Assembly: GCF_020379485.1 (NCBI RefSeq)
Contig: NW_026013895.1
Location: forward strand, 1 to 64,000
Reading direction: 5' to 3'
From: Brassica napus
Lineage: Eukaryota; Streptophyta; Magnoliopsida; Brassicales; Brassicaceae
DNA length: 64,000 bases
The notes below the pieces were generated by a model. That model made no database searches, had not been told where the DNA came from, and saw nothing but the letters and a program-made list of their open reading frames with translations. This document shows, in pieces, positions 16,401-31,400 of this stretch (within the stretch, counting starts at the first letter, position 1; each line of letters starts with the position of its first letter). A program made the translations under genes and the position numbers.

Positions 16401-19400
16401 TATTTTCTTGATAAACGGAGACGACAAAGGCTCCAAACCTCTTTGAACATCATCATATGTTAGTGCAGGATGCAACTAGGCATTAAAACAATATTGTCAT
16501 ATTTTTTGAAATTTTCTCAAAATCTATGGGCTAACCCCTACAAAAATATTGAGTTTTTGGTAAATACTTTATATACTGAAGCCTATAATCTTTAGTGTTG
16601 TTTTAAAATTTCTACCATATTCTACATTTGTATTAATGTATGCTAAACTCTTTTTCATGGTAAATGAGCATCGTTCAATTGTTTTTATCAATTAATTTAG
16701 TAAAACTTCATAATACTCCCTAAATCGATGGAATAACCACTATAAAGTTATTATTTTCTTGATAAACGGAGACGACAAAGGCTCCAAACCTCTTTGAACA
16801 TCATCATATGTTAGTGCAGGATGCAACTAGGCATTAAAACAATATTGTCATATTTTTTGAAATTTTCTCAAAATCTATGGGCTAACCCCTACAAAAATAT
16901 TGAGTTTTTGGTAAATACTTTATATACTGAAGCCTATAATCTTTAGTGTTGTTTTAAAATTTCTACCATATTCTACATTTGTATTAATGTATGCTAAACT
17001 CTTTTTCATGGTAAATGAGCATCGTTCAATTGTTTTTATCAATTAATTTAGTAAAACTTCATAATACCCCCTAAATCGATGGAATAACCACTATAAAATT
17101 ATTATTTTCTTGATAAACGGAGACGACAAAGGCTCCAAACCTCTTTGAACATCATCATATGTTAGTGCAGGATGCAACTAGGCATTAAAACAATATTGTC
17201 ATATTTTTTGAAATTTTCTCAAAATCTATGGGCTAACCCCTACAAAAATATTGAGTTTTTGGTAAATACTTTATATACTGAAGCCTATAATCTTTAGTGT
17301 TGTTTTAAAATTTCTACCATATTCTACATTTGTATTAATGTATGCTAAACTCTTTTTCATGGTAAATGAGCATCGTTCAATTGTTTTTATCAATTAATTT
17401 AGTAAAACTTCATAATACTCCCTAAATCGATGGAATAACCACTATAAAATTATTATTTTCTTGATAAACGGAGACGACAAAGGCTCCAAACCTCTTTGAA
17501 CATCATCATATGTTAGTGCAGGATGCAACTAGGCATTAAAACAATATTGTCATATTTTTTGAAATTTTCTCAAAATCTATGGGCTAACCCCTACAAAAAT
17601 ATTGAGTTTTTGGTAAATACTTTATATACTGAAGCCTATAATCTTTAGTGTTGTTTTAAAATTTCTACCATATTCTACATTTGTATTAATGTATGCTAAA
17701 CTCTTTTTCATGGTAAATGAGCATCGTTCAATTGTTTTTATCAATTAATTTAGTAAAACTTCATAATACTCCCTAAATCGATGGAATAACCACTATAAAA
17801 TTATTATTTTCTTGATAAACGGAGACGACAAAGGCTCCAAACCTCTTTGAACATCATCATATGTTAGTGCAGGATGCAACTAGGCATTAAAACAATATTG
17901 TCATATTTTTTGAAATTTTCTCAAAATCTATGGGCTAACCCCTACAAAAATATTGAGTTTTTGGTAAATACTTTATATACTGAAGCCTATAATCTTTAGT
18001 GTTGTTTTAAAATTTCTACCATATTCTACATTTGTATTAATGTATGCTAAACTCTTTTTCATGGTAAATGAGCATCGTTCAATTGTTTTTATCAATTAAT
18101 TTAGTAAAACTTCATAATACTCCCTAAATCGATGGAATAACCACTATAAAATTATTATTTTCTTGATAAACGGAGACGACAAAGGCTCCAAACCTCTTTG
18201 AACATCATCATATGTTAGTGCAGGATGCAACTAGGCATTAAAACAATATTGTCATATTTTTTGAAATTTTCTCAAAATCTATGGGCTAACCCCTACAAAA
18301 ATATTGAGTTTTTGGTAAATACTTTATATACTGAAGCCTATAATCTTTAGTGTTGTTTTAAAATTTCTACCATATTCTACATTTGTATTAATGTATGCTA
18401 AACTCTTTTTCATGGTAAATGAGCATCGTTCAATTGTTTTTATCAATTAATTTAGTAAAACTTCATAATACTCCCTAAATCGATGGAATAACCACTATAA
18501 AATTATTATTTTCTTGATAAACGGAGACGACAAAGGCTCCAAACCTCTTTGAACATCATCATATGTTAGTGCAGGATGCAACTAGGCATTAAAACAATAT
18601 TGTCATATTTTTTGAAATTTTCTCAAAATCTATGGGCTAACCCCTACAAAAATATTGAGTTTTTGGTAAATACTTTATATACTGAAGCCTATAATCTTTA
18701 GTGTTGTTTTAAAATTTCTACCATATTCTACATTTGTATTAATGTATGCTAAACTCTTTTTCATGGTAAATGAGCATCGTTCAATTGTTTTTATCAATTA
18801 ATTTAGTAAAACTTCATAATACTCCCTAAATCGATGGAATAACCACTATAAAATTATTATTTTCTTGATAAACGGAGACGACAAAGGCTCCAAACCTCTT
18901 TGAACATCATCATATGTTAGTGCAGGATGCAACTAGGCATTAAAACAATATTGTCATATTTTTTGAAATTTTCTCAAAATCTATGGGCTAACCCCTACAA
19001 AAATATTGAGTTTTTGGTAAATACTTTATATACTGAAGCCTATAATCTTTAGTGTTGTTTTAAAATTTCTACCATATTCTACATTTGTATTAATGTATGC
19101 TAAACTCTTTTTCATGGTAAATGAGCATCGTTCAATTGTTTTTATCAATTAATTTAGTAAAACTTCATAATACTCCCTAAATCGATGGAATAACCACTAT
19201 AAAATTATTATTTTCTTGATAAACGGAGACACAAAGGCTCCAAACCTCTTTGAACATCATCATATGTTAGTGCAGGATGCAACTAGGCATTAAAACAATA
19301 TTGTCATATTTTTTGAAATTTTCTCAAAATCTATGGGCTAACCCCTACAAAAATATTGAGTTTTTGGTAAATACTTTATATACTGAAGCCTATAATCTTT

Positions 19401-22400
19401 AGTGTTGTTTTAAAATTTCTACCATATTCTACATTTGTATTAATGTATGCTAAACTCTTTTTCATGGTAAATGAGCATCGTTCAATTGTTTTTATCAATT
19501 AATTTAGTAAAACTTCATAATACCCCTAAATCGATGGAATAACCACTATAAAATTATTATTTTCTTGATAAACGGAGACGACAAAGGCTCCAAACCTCTT
19601 TGAACATCATCATATGTTAGTGCAGGATGCAACTAGGCATTAAAACAATATTGTCATATTTTTTGAAATTTTCTCAAAATCTATGGGCTAACCCCTACAA
19701 AAATATTGAGTTTTTGGTAAATACTTTATATACTGAAGCCTATAATCTTTAGTGTTGTTTTAAAATTTCTACCATATTCTACATTTGTATTAATGTATGC
19801 TAAACTCTTTTTCATGGTAAATGAGCATCGTTCAATTGTTTTTATCAATTAATTTAGTAAAACTTCATAATACTCCCTAAATCGATGGAATAACCACTAT
19901 AAAATTATTATTTTCTTGATAAACGGAGACGACAAAGGCTCCAAACCTCTTTGAACATCATCATATGTTAGTGCAGGATGCAACTAGGCATTAAAACAAT
20001 ATTGTCATATTTTTTGAAATTTTCTCAAAATCTATGGGCTAACCCCTACAAAAATATTGAGTTTTTGGTAAATACTTTATATACTGAAGCCTATAATCTT
20101 TAGTGTTGTTTTAAAATTTCTACCATATTCTACATTTGTATTAATGTATGCTAAACTCTTTTTCATGGTAAATGAGCATCGTTCAATTGTTTTTATCAAT
20201 TAATTTAGTAAAACTTCATAATACTCCCTAAATCGATGGAATAACCACTATAAAATTATTATTTTCTTGATAAACGGAGACGACAAAGGCTCCAAACCTC
20301 TTTGAACATCATCATATGTTAGTGCAGGATGCAACTAGGCATTAAAACAATATTGTCATATTTTTTGAAATTTTCTCAAAATCTATGGGCTAACCCCTAC
20401 AAAAATATTGAGTTTTTGGTAAATACTTTATATACTGAAGCCTATAATCTTTAGTGTTGTTTTAAAATTTCTACCATATTCTACATTTGTATTAATGTAT
20501 GCTAAACTCTTTTTCATGGTAAATGAGCATCGTTCAATTGTTTTTATCAATTAATTTAGTAAAACTTCATAATACTCCCTAAATCGATGGAATAACCACT
20601 ATAAAATTATTATTTTCTTGATAAACGGAGACGACAAAGGCTCCAAACCTCTTTGAACATCATCATATGTTAGTGCAGGATGCAACTAGGCATTAAAACA
20701 ATATTGTCATATTTTTTGAAATTTTCTCAAAATCTATGGGCTAACCCCTACAAAAATATTGAGTTTTTGGTAAATACTTTATATACTGAAGCCTATAATC
20801 TTTAGTGTTGTTTTAAAATTTCTACCATATTCTACATTTGTATTAATGTATGCTAAACTCTTTTTCATGGTAAATGAGCATCGTTCAATTGTTTTTATCA
20901 ATTAATTTAGTAAAACTTCATAATACTCCCTAAATCGATGGAATAACCACTATAAAATTATTATTTTCTTGATAAACGGAGAGACAAAGGCTCCAAACCT
21001 CTTTGAACATCATCATATGTTAGTGCAGGATGCAACTAGGCATTAAAACAATATTGTCATATTTTTTGAAATTTTCTCAAAATCTATGGGCTAACCCCTA
21101 CAAAAATATTGAGTTTTTGGTAAATACTTTATATACTGAAGCCTATAATCTTTAGTGTTGTTTTAAAATTTCTACCATATTCTACATTTGTATTAATGTA
21201 TGCTAAACTCTTTTTCATGGTAAATGAGCATCGTTCAATTGTTTTTATCAATTAATTTAGTAAAACTTCATAATACTCCCTAAATCGATGGAATAACCAC
21301 TATAAAATTATTATTTTCTTGATAAACGGAGACGACAAAGGCTCCAAACCTCTTTGAACATCATCATATGTTAGTGCAGGATGCAACTAGGCATTAAAAC
21401 AATATTGTCATATTTTTTGAAATTTTCTCAAAATCTATGGGCTAACCCCTACAAAAATATTGAGTTTTTGGTAAATACTTTATATACTGAAGCCTATAAT
21501 CTTTAGTGTTGTTTTAAAATTTCTACCATATTCTACATTTGTATTAATGTATGCTAAACTCTTTTTCATGGTAAATGAGCATCGTTCAATTGTTTTTATC
21601 AATTAATTTAGTAAAACTTCATAATACCCCTAAATCGATGGAATAACCACTATAAAATTATTATTTTCTTGATAAACGGAGACGACAAAGGCTCCAAACC
21701 TCTTTGAACATCATCATATGTTAGTGCAGGATGCAACTAGGCATTAAAACAATATTGTCATATTTTTTGAAATTTTCTCAAAATCTATGGGCTAACCCCT
21801 ACAAAAATATTGAGTTTTTGGTAAATACTTTATATACTGAAGCCTATAATCTTTAGTGTTGTTTTAAAATTTCTACCATATTCTACATTTGTATTAATGT
21901 ATGCTAAACTCTTTTTCATGGTAAATGAGCATCGTTCAATTGTTTTTATCAATTAATTTAGTAAAACTTCATAATACTCCCTAAATCGATGGAATAACCA
22001 CTATAAAATTATTATTTTCTTGATAAACGGAGACACAAAGGCTCCAAACCTCTTTGAACATCATCATATGTTAGTGCAGGATGCAACTAGGCATTAAAAC
22101 AATATTGTCATATTTTTTGAAATTTTCTCAAAATCTATGGGCTAACCCCTACAAAAATATTGAGTTTTTGGTAAATACTTTATATACTGAAGCCTATAAT
22201 CTTTAGTGTTGTTTTAAAATTTCTACCATATTCTACATTTGTATTAATGTATGCTAAACTCTTTTTCATGGTAAATGAGCATCGTTCAATTGTTTTTATC
22301 AATTAATTTAGTAAAACTTCATAATACTCCCTAAATCGATGGAATAACCACTATAAAATTATTATTTTCTTGATAAACGGAGACGACAAAGGCTCCAAAC

Positions 22401-25400
22401 CTCTTTGAACATCATCATATGTTAGTGCAGGATGCAACTAGGCATTAAAACAATATTGTCATATTTTTTGAAATTTTCTCAAAATCTATGGGCTAACCCC
22501 TACAAAAATATTGAGTTTTTGGTAAATACTTTATATACTGAAGCCTATAATCTTTAGTGTTGTTTTAAAATTTCTACCATATTCTACATTTGTATTAATG
22601 TATGCTAAACTCTTTTTCATGGTAAATGAGCATCGTTCAATTGTTTTTATCAATTAATTTAGTAAAACTTCATAATACTCCCTAAATCGATGGAATAACC
22701 ACTATAAAATTATTATTTTCTTGATAAACGGAGACGACAAAGGCTCCAAACCTCTTTGAACATCATCATATGTTAGTGCAGGATGCAACTAGGCATTAAA
22801 ACAATATTGTCATATTTTTTGAAATTTTCTCAAAATCTATGGGCTAACCCCTACAAAAATATTGAGTTTTTGGTAAATACTTTATATACTGAAGCCTATA
22901 ATCTTTAGTGTTGTTTTAAAATTTCTACCATATTCTACATTTGTATTAATGTATGCTAAACTCTTTTTCATGGTAAATGAGCATCGTTCAATTGTTTTTA
23001 TCAATTAATTTAGTAAAACTTCATAATACTCCCTAAATCGATGGAATAACCACTATAAAATTATTATTTTCTTGATAAACGGAGACGACAAAGGCTCCAA
23101 ACCTCTTTGAACATCATCATATGTTAGTGCAGGATGCAACTAGGCATTAAAACAATATTGTCATATTTTTTGAAATTTTCTCAAAATCTATGGGCTAACC
23201 CCTACAAAAATATTGAGTTTTTGGTAAATACTTTATATACTGAAGCCTATAATCTTTAGTGTTGTTTTAAAATTTCTACCATATTCTACATTTGTATTAA
23301 TGTATGCTAAACTCTTTTTCATGGTAAATGAGCATCGTTCAATTGTTTTTATCAATTAATTTAGTAAAACTTCATAATACCCCTAAATCGATGGAATAAC
23401 CACTATAAAATTATTATTTTCTTGATAAACGGAGACACAAAGGCTCCAAACCTCTTTGAACATCATCATATGTTAGTGCAGGATGCAACTAGGCATTAAA
23501 ACAATATTGTCATATTTTTTGAAATTTTCTCAAAATCTATGGGCTAACCCCTACAAAAATATTGAGTTTTTGGTAAATACTTTATATACTGAAGCCTATA
23601 ATCTTTAGTGTTGTTTTAAAATTTCTACCATATTCTACATTTGTATTAATGTATGCTAAACTCTTTTTCATGGTAAATGAGCATCGTTCAATTGTTTTTA
23701 TCAATTAATTTAGTAAAACTTCATAATACTCCCTAAATCGATGGAATAACCACTATAAAATTATTATTTTCTTGATAAACGGAGACGACAAAGGCTCCAA
23801 ACCTCTTTGAACATCATCATATGTTAGTGCAGGATGCAACTAGGCATTAAAACAATATTGTCATATTTTTTGAAATTTTCTCAAAATCTATGGGCTAACC
23901 CCTACAAAAATATTGAGTTTTTGGTAAATACTTTATATACTGAAGCCTATAATCTTTAGTGTTGTTTTAAAATTTCTACCATATTCTACATTTGTATTAA
24001 TGTATGCTAAACTCTTTTTCATGGTAAATGAGCATCGTTCAATTGTTTTTATCAATTAATTTAGTAAAACTTCATAATACTCCTAAATCGATGGAATAAC
24101 CACTATAAAATTATTATTTTCTTGATAAACGGAGACACAAAGGCTCCAAACCTCTTTGAACATCATCATATGTTAGTGCAGGATGCAACTAGGCATTAAA
24201 ACAATATTGTCATATTTTTTGAAATTTTCTCAAAATCTATGGGCTAACCCCTACAAAAATATTGAGTTTTTGGTAAATACTTTATATACTGAAGCCTATA
24301 ATCTTTAGTGTTGTTTTAAAATTTCTACCATATTCTACATTTGTATTAATGTATGCTAAACTCTTTTTCATGGTAAATGAGCATCGTTCAATTGTTTTTA
24401 TCAATTAATTTAGTAAAACTTCATAATACTCCCTAAATCGATGGAATAACCACTATAAAATTATTATTTTCTTGATAAACGGAGACGACAAAGGCTCCAA
24501 ACCTCTTTGAACATCATCATATGTTAGTGCAGGATGCAACTAGGCATTAAAACAATATTGTCATATTTTTTGAAATTTTCTCAAAATCTATGGGCTAACC
24601 CCTACAAAAATATTGAGTTTTTGGTAAATACTTTATATACTGAAGCCTATAATCTTTAGTGTTGTTTTAAAATTTCTACCATATTCTACATTTGTATTAA
24701 TGTATGCTAAACTCTTTTTCATGGTAAATGAGCATCGTTCAATTGTTTTTATCAATTAATTTAGTAAAACTTCATAATACTCCCTAAATCGATGGAATAA
24801 CCACTATAAAATTATTATTTTCTTGATAAACGGAGAGCACAAAGGCTCCAAACCTCTTTGAACATCATCATATGTTAGTGCAGGATGCAACTAGGCATTA
24901 AAACAATATTGTCATATTTTTTGAAATTTTCTCAAAATCTATGGGCTAACCCCTACAAAAATATTGAGTTTTTGGTAAATACTTTATATACTGAAGCCTA
25001 TAATCTTTAGTGTTGTTTTAAAATTTCTACCATATTCTACATTTGTATTAATGTATGCTAAACTCTTTTTCATGGTAAATGAGCATCGTTCAATTGTTTT
25101 TATCAATTAATTTAGTAAAACTTCATAATACCCCTAAATCGATGGAATAACCACTATAAAATTATTATTTTCTTGATAAACGGAGACGACAAAGGCTCCA
25201 AACCTCTTTGAACATCATCATATGTTAGTGCAGGATGCAACTAGGCATTAAAACAATATTGTCATATTTTTTGAAATTTTCTCAAAATCTATGGGCTAAC
25301 CCCTACAAAAATATTGAGTTTTTGGTAAATACTTTATATACTGAAGCCTATAATCTTTAGTGTTGTTTTAAAATTTCTACCATATTCTACATTTGTATTA

Positions 25401-28400
25401 ATGTATGCTAAACTCTTTTTCATGGTAAATGAGCATCGTTCAATTGTTTTTATCAATTAATTTAGTAAAACTTCATAATACTCCCTAAATCGATGGAATA
25501 ACCACTATAAAATTATTATTTTCTTGATAAACGGAGACGACAAAGGCTCCAAACCTCTTTGAACATCATCATATGTTAGTGCAGGATGCAACTAGGCATT
25601 AAAACAATATTGTCATATTTTTTGAAATTTTCTCAAAATCTATGGGCTAACCCCTACAAAAATATTGAGTTTTTGGTAAATACTTTATATACTGAAGCCT
25701 ATAATCTTTAGTGTTGTTTTAAAATTTCTACCATATTCTACATTTGTATTAATGTATGCTAAACTCTTTTTCATGGTAAATGAGCATCGTTCAATTGTTT
25801 TTATCAATTAATTTAGTAAAACTTCATAATACTCCCTAAATCGATGGAATAACCACTATAAAATTATTATTTTCTTGATAAACGGAGACGACAAAGGCTC
25901 CAAACCTCTTTGAACATCATCATATGTTAGTGCAGGATGCAACTAGGCATTAAAACAATATTGTCATATTTTTTGAAATTTTCTCAAAATCTATGGGCTA
26001 ACCCCTACAAAAATATTGAGTTTTTGGTAAATACTTTATATACTGAAGCCTATAATCTTTAGTGTTGTTTTAAAATTTCTACCATATTCTACATTTGTAT
26101 TAATGTATGCTAAACTCTTTTTCATGGTAAATGAGCATCGTTCAATTGTTTTTATCAATTAATTTAGTAAAACTTCATAATACTCCCTAAATCGATGGAA
26201 TAACCACTATAAAATTATTATTTTCTTGATAAACGGAGACGACAAAGGCTCCAAACCTCTTTGAACATCATCATATGTTAGTGCAGGATGCAACTAGGCA
26301 TTAAAACAATATTGTCATATTTTTTGAAATTTTCTCAAAATCTATGGGCTAACCCCTACAAAAATATTGAGTTTTTGGTAAATACTTTATATACTGAAGC
26401 CTATAATCTTTAGTGTTGTTTTAAAATTTCTACCATATTCTACATTTGTATTAATGTATGCTAAACTCTTTTTCATGGTAAATGAGCATCGTTCAATTGT
26501 TTTTATCAATTAATTTAGTAAAACTTCATAATACTCCCTAAATCGATGGAATAACCACTATAAAATTATTATTTTCTTGATAAACGGAGACGACAAAGGC
26601 TCCAAACCTCTTTGAACATCATCATATGTTAGTGCAGGATGCAACTAGGCATTAAAACAATATTGTCATATTTTTTGAAATTTTCTCAAAATCTATGGGC
26701 TAACCCCTACAAAAATATTGAGTTTTTGGTAAATACTTTATATACTGAAGCCTATAATCTTTAGTGTTGTTTTAAAATTTCTACCATATTCTACATTTGT
26801 ATTAATGTATGCTAAACTCTTTTTCATGGTAAATGAGCATCGTTCAATTGTTTTTATCAATTAATTTAGTAAAACTTCATAATACTCCCTAAATCGATGG
26901 AATAACCACTATAAAATTATTATTTTCTTGATAAACGGAGACGACAAAGGCTCCAAACCTCTTTGAACATCATCATATGTTAGTGCAGGATGCAACTAGG
27001 CATTAAAACAATATTGTCATATTTTTTGAAATTTTCTCAAAATCTATGGGCTAACCCCTACAAAAATATTGAGTTTTTGGTAAATACTTTATATACTGAA
27101 GCCTATAATCTTTAGTGTTGTTTTAAAATTTCTACCATATTCTACATTTGTATTAATGTATGCTAAACTCTTTTTCATGGTAAATGAGCATCGTTCAATT
27201 GTTTTTATCAATTAATTTAGTAAAACTTCATAATACTCCCTAAATCGATGGAATAACCACTATAAAATTATTATTTTCTTGATAAACGGAGACGACAAAG
27301 GCTCCAAACCTCTTTGAACATCATCATATGTTAGTGCAGGATGCAACTAGGCATTAAAACAATATTGTCATATTTTTTGAAATTTTCTCAAAATCTATGG
27401 GCTAACCCCTACAAAAATATTGAGTTTTTGGTAAATACTTTATATACTGAAGCCTATAATCTTTAGTGTTGTTTTAAAATTTCTACCATATTCTACATTT
27501 GTATTAATGTATGCTAAACTCTTTTTCATGGTAAATGAGCATCGTTCAATTGTTTTTATCAATTAATTTAGTAAAACTTCATAATACCCCTAAATCGATG
27601 GAATAACCACTATAAAATTATTATTTTCTTGATAAACGGAGACGACAAAGGCTCCAAACCTCTTTGAACATCATCATATGTTAGTGCAGGATGCAACTAG
27701 GCATTAAAACAATATTGTCATATTTTTTGAAATTTTCTCAAAATCTATGGGCTAACCCCTACAAAAATATTGAGTTTTTGGTAAATACTTTATATACTGA
27801 AGCCTATAATCTTTAGTGTTGTTTTAAAATTTCTACCATATTCTACATTTGTATTAATGTATGCTAAACTCTTTTTCATGGTAAATGAGCATCGTTCAAT
27901 TGTTTTTATCAATTAATTTAGTAAAACTTCATAATACCCCTAAATCGATGGAATAACCACTATAAAATTATTATTTTCTTGATAAACGGAGACGACAAAG
28001 GCTCCAAACCTCTTTGAACATCATCATATGTTAGTGCAGGATGCAACTAGGCATTAAAACAATATTGTCATATTTTTTGAAATTTTCTCAAAATCTATGG
28101 GCTAACCCCTACAAAAATATTGAGTTTTTGGTAAATACTTTATATACTGAAGCCTATAATCTTTAGTGTTGTTTTAAAATTTCTACCATATTCTACATTT
28201 GTATTAATGTATGCTAAACTCTTTTTCATGGTAAATGAGCATCGTTCAATTGTTTTTATCAATTAATTTAGTAAAACTTCATAATACTCCTAAATCGATG
28301 GAATAACCACTATAAAATTATTATTTTCTTGATAAACGGAGACGACAAAGGCTCCAAACCTCTTTGAACATCATCATATGTTAGTGCAGGATGCAACTAG

Positions 28401-31400
28401 GCATTAAAACAATATTGTCATATTTTTTGAAATTTTCTCAAAATCTATGGGCTAACCCCTACAAAAATATTGAGTTTTTGGTAAATACTTTATATACTGA
28501 AGCCTATAATCTTTAGTGTTGTTTTAAAATTTCTACCATATTCTACATTTGTATTAATGTATGCTAAACTCTTTTTCATGGTAAATGAGCATCGTTCAAT
28601 TGTTTTTATCAATTAATTTAGTAAAACTTCATAATACTCCCTAAATCGATGGAATAACCACTATAAAATTATTATTTTCTTGATAAACGGAGACACAAAG
28701 GCTCCAAACCTCTTTGAACATCATCATATGTTAGTGCAGGATGCAACTAGGCATTAAAACAATATTGTCATATTTTTTGAAATTTTCTCAAAATCTATGG
28801 GCTAACCCCTACAAAAATATTGAGTTTTTGGTAAATACTTTATATACTGAAGCCTATAATCTTTAGTGTTGTTTTAAAATTTCTACCATATTCTACATTT
28901 GTATTAATGTATGCTAAACTCTTTTTCATGGTAAATGAGCATCGTTCAATTGTTTTTATCAATTAATTTAGTAAAACTTCATAATACTCCCTAAATCGAT
29001 GGAATAACCACTATAAAATTATTATTTTCTTGATAAACGGAGACGACAAAGGCTCCAAACCTCTTTGAACATCATCATATGTTAGTGCAGGATGCAACTA
29101 GGCATTAAAACAATATTGTCATATTTTTTGAAATTTTCTCAAAATCTATGGGCTAACCCCTACAAAAATATTGAGTTTTTGGTAAATACTTTATATACTG
29201 AAGCCTATAATCTTTAGTGTTGTTTTAAAATTTCTACCATATTCTACATTTGTATTAATGTATGCTAAACTCTTTTTCATGGTAAATGAGCATCGTTCAA
29301 TTGTTTTTATCAATTAATTTAGTAAAACTTCATAATACTCCCTAAATCGATGGAATAACCACTATAAAATTATTATTTTCTTGATAAACGGAGACACAAA
29401 GGCTCCAAACCTCTTTGAACATCATCATATGTTAGTGCAGGATGCAACTAGGCATTAAAACAATATTGTCATATTTTTTGAAATTTTCTCAAAATCTATG
29501 GGCTAACCCCTACAAAAATATTGAGTTTTTGGTAAATACTTTATATACTGAAGCCTATAATCTTTAGTGTTGTTTTAAAATTTCTACCATATTCTACATT
29601 TGTATTAATGTATGCTAAACTCTTTTTCATGGTAAATGAGCATCGTTCAATTGTTTTTATCAATTAATTTAGTAAAACTTCATAATACTCCCTAAATCGA
29701 TGGAATAACCACTATAAAATTATTATTTTCTTGATAAACGGAGACACAAAGGCTCCAAACCTCTTTGAACATCATCATATGTTAGTGCAGGATGCAACTA
29801 GGCATTAAAACAATATTGTCATATTTTTTGAAATTTTCTCAAAATCTATGGGCTAACCCCTACAAAAATATTGAGTTTTTGGTAAATACTTTATATACTG
29901 AAGCCTATAATCTTTAGTGTTGTTTTAAAATTTCTACCATATTCTACATTTGTATTAATGTATGCTAAACTCTTTTTCATGGTAAATGAGCATCGTTCAA
30001 TTGTTTTTATCAATTAATTTAGTAAAACTTCATAATACTCCCTAAATCGATGGAATAACCACTATAAAATTATTATTTTCTTGATAAACGGAGACGACAA
30101 AGGCTCCAAACCTCTTTGAACATCATCATATGTTAGTGCAGGATGCAACTAGGCATTAAAACAATATTGTCATATTTTTTGAAATTTTCTCAAAATCTAT
30201 GGGCTAACCCCTACAAAAATATTGAGTTTTTGGTAAATACTTTATATACTGAAGCCTATAATCTTTAGTGTTGTTTTAAAATTTCTACCATATTCTACAT
30301 TTGTATTAATGTATGCTAAACTCTTTTTCATGGTAAATGAGCATCGTTCAATTGTTTTTATCAATTAATTTAGTAAAACTTCATAATACTCCCTAAATCG
30401 ATGGAATAACCACTATAAAATTATTATTTTCTTGATAAACGGAGACGACAAAGGCTCCAAACCTCTTTGAACATCATCATATGTTAGTGCAGGATGCAAC
30501 TAGGCATTAAAACAATATTGTCATATTTTTTGAAATTTTCTCAAAATCTATGGGCTAACCCCTACAAAAATATTGAGTTTTTGGTAAATACTTTATATAC
30601 TGAAGCCTATAATCTTTAGTGTTGTTTTAAAATTTCTACCATATTCTACATTTGTATTAATGTATGCTAAACTCTTTTTCATGGTAAATGAGCATCGTTC
30701 AATTGTTTTTATCAATTAATTTAGTAAAACTTCATAATACTCCCTAAATCGATGGAATAACCACTATAAAATTATTATTTTCTTGATAAACGGAGACGAC
30801 AAAGGCTCCAAACCTCTTTGAACATCATCATATGTTAGTGCAGGATGCAACTAGGCATTAAAACAATATTGTCATATTTTTTGAAATTTTCTCAAAATCT
30901 ATGGGCTAACCCCTACAAAAATATTGAGTTTTTGGTAAATACTTTATATACTGAAGCCTATAATCTTTAGTGTTGTTTTAAAATTTCTACCATATTCTAC
31001 ATTTGTATTAATGTATGCTAAACTCTTTTTCATGGTAAATGAGCATCGTTCAATTGTTTTTATCAATTAATTTAGTAAAACTTCATAATACTCCCTAAAT
31101 CGATGGAATAACCACTATAAAATTATTATTTTCTTGATAAACGGAGACGACAAAGGCTCCAAACCTCTTTGAACATCATCATATGTTAGTGCAGGATGCA
31201 ACTAGGCATTAAAACAATATTGTCATATTTTTTGAAATTTTCTCAAAATCTATGGGCTAACCCCTACAAAAATATTGAGTTTTTGGTAAATACTTTATAT
31301 ACTGAAGCCTATAATCTTTAGTGTTGTTTTAAAATTTCTACCATATTCTACATTTGTATTAATGTATGCTAAACTCTTTTTCATGGTAAATGAGCATCGT